Source: Mycobacterium avium subsp. avium (GTDB taxonomy: Bacteria; Actinomycetota; Actinomycetes; Mycobacteriales; Mycobacteriaceae). From it: 64,000 nucleotides of DNA. A program made the position numbers and the translations under genes. This document shows, piece after piece, positions 59,905 to 64,000 of the stretch (positions are counted from its first letter, which is position 1; the number at the start of each line of letters is the position of its first letter). The stretch is from positions 1,364,001 to 1,428,000 of the forward strand of contig NZ_CP046507.1 in assembly GCF_009741445.1 (NCBI RefSeq), written 5' to 3'. The notes beneath the pieces are model-generated. The model was not told the origin of the DNA. It did no database searches and worked only from the letters and a program-made list of their open reading frames with translations.

Positions 59905-61179
59905 GTCGATCACCTCGACCGTGAGGCCCGGCGTGGGCCGCAGCGCGGCGACATTGGCCGCGCGCAGGCGCTGAGCGGGTAACCGCAGCCGGGTGCGGGC
60001 CAGCAGCCGCGCGAGCATCACCGTCATCTCGGTGGTGGCCATCGCGGCCCCCACGCAGCGGTGCAGCCCCGCGCTGAACGGGATGAACTCGTGCGGCGCC
60101 GGCCGGCGATACCCGGGAGCATCGGGGTCCCACCGTTCGGGTGCGAATCGCCTTGGCTCGGGCCATATTTCGGGAAGCCGGTGGGTGACGTACGGGCTGA
60201 AGATCAACAGCCGCCCCGATCGGATCCGCCTGCCCTCGAAGCGCAGATCGCGCATCACCCGGCGCGCGGAGATCACCCCGGGCGGGTACAGCCGCAGGGT
60301 TTCGTGAACGACGCCGTTCAGGTAGGTCAACCCGCTCAGGTCGGCCGCGGCCGGCGGCCGTCCGGCGAGTACCCGCCGCACGTCGCCGGCCGCCGCGGCC
60401 CACGCGCCGGGCTGCGACAGCAGCAGGTAGACCGCCCAGGCCAGCGCGCCGCTGGTGGTCTCGTAGCCGGCCGTGACGAGCGACACGATGGCATCGCGAA
60501 TCTCGTTGTCGCTCAACGTATAACCCTCGTCGCCGCGGCCGTCGACTAACATGGTCAACATGTGGCCGTCCGGGTTGGGCGCAGCGCGGGCCTCGGCGAT
60601 CAGAGTGTCGACAAGGTTGTTGATGCGCTGTCGCGCGGCCATCGCCCGCCGCCACGCCGGGGCGTTGATCCGCCGCTGCAGGCCCACCAGTTGCGGCGGC
60701 TGGTGGGTCAGGTCGAGCAGCGGCTGCAGGTATTCGCCGAGGGCGTCGGAGTGCACGGCCAAGCGCCGGCCGAACAGACTCTCGGCGGTGCTGCGCCGCA
60801 CCGCCGCGCGGCAGTGCTGGTAGACGTCCAGCCGCTGCCCGGGCCGCCAGCCGTCGATGACCCGGTCGATGCACGACACCATGGTGGTCACATAGTCCTG
60901 GATCTGCCGGTGCCGCAGCCCGGGCGCCACCACGCTGCGGCGGCGCCGGTGGTCGTCGCCGTCGCTGACGATCAGCGCGGTGGGCCCGTCGACCAGGGCC
61001 AGGTTCTCGAACGTCGCCCGCCAGCTGAAGGCGTCGGCGTTGGCGAACACAAACTTGTTTGCCTCGGCCCCGAGCAGCAGGGTGTAGCCGCGCCGGCCCG
61101 CCCCGGCGTCGATCACCGGGCCCCGGCGCCGGTACAGCGCGAGCAATGCCTCACCGGGCCGGTAGCGCACGGGTCTCAT
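59887..61179 (-). CDS. cyp139: Cytochrome P450, CYP139 family
   Basis: Soluble heme monooxygenase, 430 residues, the length of M. tuberculosis CYP139A1 (Rv1666c). Motifs: I-helix AGYETTSG (oxygen-binding Thr), ExxR as ETLR, PERWDPD, and the heme loop [10 protein letters not shown] with the proximal Cys. CYP139 genes accompany PKS clusters in many mycobacteria, so it probably oxidises the polyketide product; no substrate is known. Redox partner genes are not nearby. Its ATG overlaps the ABC-F stop (ATGA), so the two are co-translated. It is convergent with the pks11-like gene. Confidence 0.94.
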   Translation of the reverse strand: MRPVRYRPGEALLALYRRRGPVIDAGAGRRGYTLLLGAEANKFVFANADAFSWRATFENLALVDGPTALIVSDGDDHRRRRSVVAPGLRHRQIQDYVTTMVSCIDRVIDGWRPGQRLDVYQHCRAAVRRSTAESLFGRRLAVHSDALGEYLQPLLDLTHQPPQLVGLQRRINAPAWRRAMAARQRINNLVDTLIAEARAAPNPDGHMLTMLVDGRGDEGYTLSDNEIRDAIVSLVTAGYETTSGALAWAVYLLLSQPGAWAAAAGDVRRVLAGRPPAAADLSGLTYLNGVVHETLRLYPPGVISARRVMRDLRFEGRRIRSGRLLIFSPYVTHRLPEIWPEPRRFAPERWDPDAPGYRRPAPHEFIPFSAGLHRCVGAAMATTEMTVMLARLLARTRLRLPAQRLRAANVAALRPTPGLTVEVIDSVPAQ

Positions 61180-62951
61180 TCGAGCAGCTCCGACAGTTCC
61201 AGCCAGCGGCTCTCGGCCGCGGCGACCTCGTCCTCCAGCGCGCGCAGCTCACGGGTGAGCCGGGTGATGCCGACGTGATCGGACTGGTCGTGCGCGGCGA
61301 GCTCCTCGTGCTTGTCCTTGATTTGTTCGGCCAGCCGCGCCAGCCGGCGGTCGGCCGCGGCCAGCTCCTTCTCCGCGGCGCGCCGCTGCGCGCCCGACAT
61401 CGCTTGCGGCGCAACGGCAGTCGGCCCGGCGGGCGGTGCCGCGTCGCGCCGCTGGGCGGCCAGCCGCAGATACTCGTCGATGCCGCCGGGCAGATGCCGC
61501 AACCGGCCATCGAGCACCGCGTACTGCTGATCGGTGACCCGCTCCAGCAGGTAGCGGTCGTGCGAGACGACGATCAGCGTGCCCGGCCAGGAGTCGAGCA
61601 GATCCTCCATGGCGGCGAGCGTATCGGTGTCGACGTCGTTGGTCGGCTCGTCCAGCAGCAACACGTTGGGCTCGGACAGCAGCGTCAGCATCAGCTGCAG
61701 CCGCCGCCGCTGGCCGCCAGACAGGTCGCCGACCCGCGCCGCGAGCTGGCCCCGGCCGAAACCGAGCCGCTCCAGCAGTTGGGCCGGCGTCACCTCACGG
61801 CCGTCCACCCGATAGCCGGCGCGCAGCCGGCCCAGCACGTCGCTGATCCGGTCGTCGGCGATCGCGGCCAGCTCCGCTCCCCGCTGGTCGAGCACGCCGA
61901 GCTGGACGGTCTTGCCGCGCTTGACCCGCCCGCTGTCGGGCCGCACGGTGCCGTCGATCAAGCCCAGCAGGGTCGACTTGCCGGCGCCGTTGGCCCCGAC
62001 GATGCCGGTGCGCTCGCCGGGGGCGATCCGCCATTCGACGTCGCGCAGCACCGGGCGCCCGTCAAAGGAGACCGACACGTCGAGCAGGTCCACCACGTCC
62101 TTGCCGAGCCGGGCGGTGGCCAGCTTGGCCAGCTCGACGCTGTTGCGCAGCGGCGGGACGTCGGCGATCAGCTGGTTGGCCGCCTCGATCCGGAACTTGG
62201 GCTTGGAGGTGCGCGCCGGCGCGCCGCGGCGCAACCAGGCCAGCTCCTTGCGCATCAGGTTCTGCCGCTTGGCCTCGGCGGCCGCGGCCATCCGGTCGCG
62301 CTCGACGCGTTGCAGGACGTAGGCCGCGTAGCCGCCGTCGAACGGTTCGACGATCCCGTCGTGCACCTCCCAGGTGGTGGTGGCGACCTCGTCGAGGAAC
62401 CAGCGGTCGTGGGTGACCAGCAGCAGCCCGCCGGTGTTGCGGGCCCACCGCTGCCGCAGATGCCCGGCCAGCCAGGTGATGCCCTCGATGTCCAGGTGGT
62501 TGGTCGGCTCGTCGAGCGCGATGACGTCCCACTCGCCGATCAGCAACCGGGCCAGCTGCACCCGGCGGCGCTGACCACCCGACAGCGTGGAAACGCTTGC
62601 CCGCCAATCGATGTCGGAGACCAGGCCGGCCACTACGTCGCGCACTCGCGGGTCGCCGGCCCACTGGTGTTCGGCCGCGTCGCCGACCAGTGTCCAGCCC
62701 ACGCTGTGGTCCGGGTCCAACGTGTCGGCCTGGCTGAGCGCGCCGACCCGCAGCCTGCTGCGCCGGGTGACCCGGCCGGCGTCGGGTTGTTGTTCGCCGG
62801 TCAGCAGCCGCAGCAGGCTCGATTTGCCGTCGCCGTTGCGCCCGACGATGCCGATGCGGGCGCCGTCGTTGACCCCGAGCGTGATCGACTCGAAGACCAC
62901 CTGTGTCGGGTATTCCAGGTGTACGGCCTCAGCTCCCAGTAGGTGCGCCAC
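61176..62951 (-). CDS. ABC-F family ATPase, intact (split Rv1667c/Rv1668c in M. tuberculosis)
   Basis: Cytosolic protein of 591 residues with two ABC domains and no membrane segments. Walker A: GRNGDGKSSL (about 37) and GANGAGKSTL (about 342); signature LSGGQRRR in both (about 142 and 440); Walker B IALDEPTNHLD and LLLDEPTNDVD. The inter-domain linker (about 225-280) and a C-terminal coiled coil (about 525-591) are of the Uup/EttA type. Such proteins act on the ribosome or protect it from antibiotics, not as transporters. In M. tuberculosis H37Rv the gene is annotated as two halves of a macrolide transporter ATPase; here it is whole. Coupling to CYP139 suggests a link to the polyketide product. 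Confidence 0.92.
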   Translation of the reverse strand: MAHLLGAEAVHLEYPTQVVFESITLGVNDGARIGIVGRNGDGKSSLLRLLTGEQQPDAGRVTRRSRLRVGALSQADTLDPDHSVGWTLVGDAAEHQWAGDPRVRDVVAGLVSDIDWRASVSTLSGGQRRRVQLARLLIGEWDVIALDEPTNHLDIEGITWLAGHLRQRWARNTGGLLLVTHDRWFLDEVATTTWEVHDGIVEPFDGGYAAYVLQRVERDRMAAAAEAKRQNLMRKELAWLRRGAPARTSKPKFRIEAANQLIADVPPLRNSVELAKLATARLGKDVVDLLDVSVSFDGRPVLRDVEWRIAPGERTGIVGANGAGKSTLLGLIDGTVRPDSGRVKRGKTVQLGVLDQRGAELAAIADDRISDVLGRLRAGYRVDGREVTPAQLLERLGFGRGQLAARVGDLSGGQRRRLQLMLTLLSEPNVLLLDEPTNDVDTDTLAAMEDLLDSWPGTLIVVSHDRYLLERVTDQQYAVLDGRLRHLPGGIDEYLRLAAQRRDAAPPAGPTAVAPQAMSGAQRRAAEKELAAADRRLARLAEQIKDKHEELAAHDQSDHVGITRLTRELRALEDEVAAAESRWLELSELLE

Positions 62952-63027
62952 CGGCCCGACCCTAGCGCGGCGACGATGCCGGCCGGTGACGGCCGGAGGA
63001 GGAGTCGCGCAATCCGGCCCTGCGCGG

Positions 63028-63717
63028 TCATTCCAGGGTCAGCAGGGCGTGGTCGACCTGGCGCTGCATTCCCGGGGACGCCTTGCTGGCCACCGCGTCC
63101 AGGAACCGGCCGGCGACGTCGCGCAGCTTGAGGTTGGTTTCCTGCGAGCGCCACACCAGGATGTCGAACGCCCGCTCGGCGGAGATGCCATAGGCGGCCA
63201 TCAGCACCCCCTTGGCCTGCTCGATGCGGGCCCGGGAGTCGGCCACCGCCGAGAGCACGTTGGTGATGTCGGAGTGCAGCGAGTCGGTGACGTCGACGTA
63301 GAAGCCGGAGGTGCCGGCCAGCGCGCCGGAGTCGTCGAGCATCCGATCGCCCGCGACGACGACCCAGTGGGTGCGTCCGGCGGTGTCGACGATGCGGTGC
63401 CGGCTGCTGAACGGCTTGCCCCGCATCACCTGGTCCAGCACGGCCGCCACCCGCTCGCGGTCGTCGGGGTGCTTGTGCTGCAGCAGCAGCTCCGTGCTGG
63501 GCTGCACCTGCCCGGGCCGGTAGCCGTGCATGCGCGCCACCGCGTCCGACCACTCCCAGCGGTGGCCGTCCAGGAAGAACCGGAACCTGCCGACGCGCTG
63601 CGGCTCACCCAGGCCCAGCACCCGCTCGACCGCGCTGAGGTCGCCGTCGCCCTCGACGACGTCCGAGCCGAGCGGCTCCGCACACGGGACGGTTTCGTCG
63701 TTGGAATTCACTGTCAT
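63028..63717 (-). CDS. PAS-ANTAR regulator (putative RNA-binding antiterminator)
   Basis: About 229 residues from ATG 63717 (MTVNSNDE), with GAAGGGA upstream; the frame is open to 63789. Residues about 30-150 form a PAS-fold sensor (VGRFRFFLDGHRWEWSDAVARMHGY... GTSGFYVDVTD). Residues about 155-215 are an ANTAR domain: VADSRARIEQAKGVLMAAYGISAERAFDILVWRSQETN, with the conserved Ala and aromatic positions for binding paired RNA hairpins. ANTAR proteins prevent transcription termination; targets are unknown. There is no partner kinase nearby. I do not recall an equivalent at this place in M. tuberculosis. Confidence 0.9.
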   Translation of the reverse strand: MTVNSNDETVPCAEPLGSDVVEGDGDLSAVERVLGLGEPQRVGRFRFFLDGHRWEWSDAVARMHGYRPGQVQPSTELLLQHKHPDDRERVAAVLDQVMRGKPFSSRHRIVDTAGRTHWVVVAGDRMLDDSGALAGTSGFYVDVTDSLHSDITNVLSAVADSRARIEQAKGVLMAAYGISAERAFDILVWRSQETNLKLRDVAGRFLDAVASKASPGMQRQVDHALLTLE

Positions 63718-63812
63718 GGCCGCCAGATCCCTTCCATGCAACCGCTGGGAGAAGTTGACATATCGATTCCCCGTTTGGCGCGCTTCCATACCTGCTCGTG
63801 CTGGGGAGGCGC

Positions 63813-64000
63813 TCAGCGCACCCGGTACCGGTCGGCGTCGCGGTGTTTGAACTCCAGCCCGAATCCGGGCCGGTGTTGATCGGGCCGCAGCACGCCGCCT
63901 TGCGGCGACAGCGCGCCGTCGAAGAACATCTGCTCGATGCGGTGGTGGTCGTGGAAGTACTCCAGGTGCCGCAGGCTGGCGACGGCGGTGGCGACGTGGG
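63813..64000 (-). CDS. Enolase-superfamily (mandelate racemase-like) enzyme, C-terminal end only
   Basis: Partial gene running off the window; 62 C-terminal codons are visible on the minus strand. The frame reads HVATAVASLRHLEYFHDHHR, then MFFDGALSPQGGVL and ends GFGLEFKHRDADRYRV. The G-(F)-G-L-E-F ending after a PGxG-like turn is the usual C-terminal capping-domain strand of mandelate racemase/muconate lactonising enzymes. The catalytic barrel lies outside, so the substrate cannot be judged. Confidence 0.75.
   Translation of the reverse strand, partial: HVATAVASLRHLEYFHDHHRIEQMFFDGALSPQGGVLRPDQHRPGFGLEFKHRDADRYRVR

Overview
The window looks like the chromosome of a slow-growing Mycobacterium, probably from or near the M. 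avium complex. It is GC-rich throughout. Its gene order follows, almost gene for gene, the segment I know from M. tuberculosis as uvrB (Rv1633) to Rv1668c. The two PE-family genes that interrupt that segment in M. tuberculosis (PE17 and PE_PGRS30) are absent here. Species assignment is inference; all comparisons to M. tuberculosis are from memory.

Layout. (1) 1-10063: 3' part of uvrB, an MFS transporter, an MgtC-type membrane protein, a GT-C mannosyltransferase (LAM capping enzyme homologue), a universal stress protein, a metallo-beta-lactamase-fold hydrolase, uvrA and a small conserved protein. (2) 10064-18691: an accessory block not found at this place in M. tuberculosis. It holds a GNAT/autoinducer-synthase-like gene cut in two by an IS21-family element, a GAF-GGDEF-EAL cyclic-di-GMP enzyme, an E1/ThiF-nitroreductase fusion protein and a TetR regulator with two tandem palindromic sites in front of it. 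Homologues of the last three sit together elsewhere in M. tuberculosis (Rv1353c-Rv1355c). (3) 18692-29236: a membrane esterase-like protein, lysX, the infC-rpmI-rplT translation operon with a leader terminator and an AUC start codon, tsnR, a DUF2236/MpaB-type protein, an adenylate cyclase and a rhomboid-like membrane protein. (4) 29432-41565: pheST, then the whole arginine regulon argCJBDFRGH, tightly packed behind one ArgR-box promoter. (5) 41674-62951: a polyketide locus with a type III PKS (pks10-like), two full reducing type I modules (pks7-like, intact pks8/17-like), a third type I protein (pks9-like) whose ketosynthase carries Gln in place of Cys, a second type III PKS (pks11-like), and on the other strand CYP139 coupled to an intact ABC-F ATPase. 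(6) 63028-64000: a PAS-ANTAR protein and the C-terminal end of an enolase-superfamily enzyme.

How the parts may work together. The PKS proteins carry the parts for a small assembly line: a decarboxylating loading protein (Pks9-like), one methylmalonyl module and one malonyl module, both fully reducing. No thioesterase is visible, so the two type III synthases are natural candidates to take the methyl-branched acyl chain and release it as a pyrone or related product, with CYP139 as a tailoring oxidase. The AT regions of the pks8-like and pks9-like genes are nearly identical over about 980 bp, a sign of recent gene conversion. In the accessory block the IS21 insertion is clean: removing it with one copy of the 5-bp target duplication restores a 239-residue reading frame.

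I saw no CRISPR array, tRNA, rRNA or phage genes. Reverse-strand open frames over GC-rich genes were treated as shadows and omitted.
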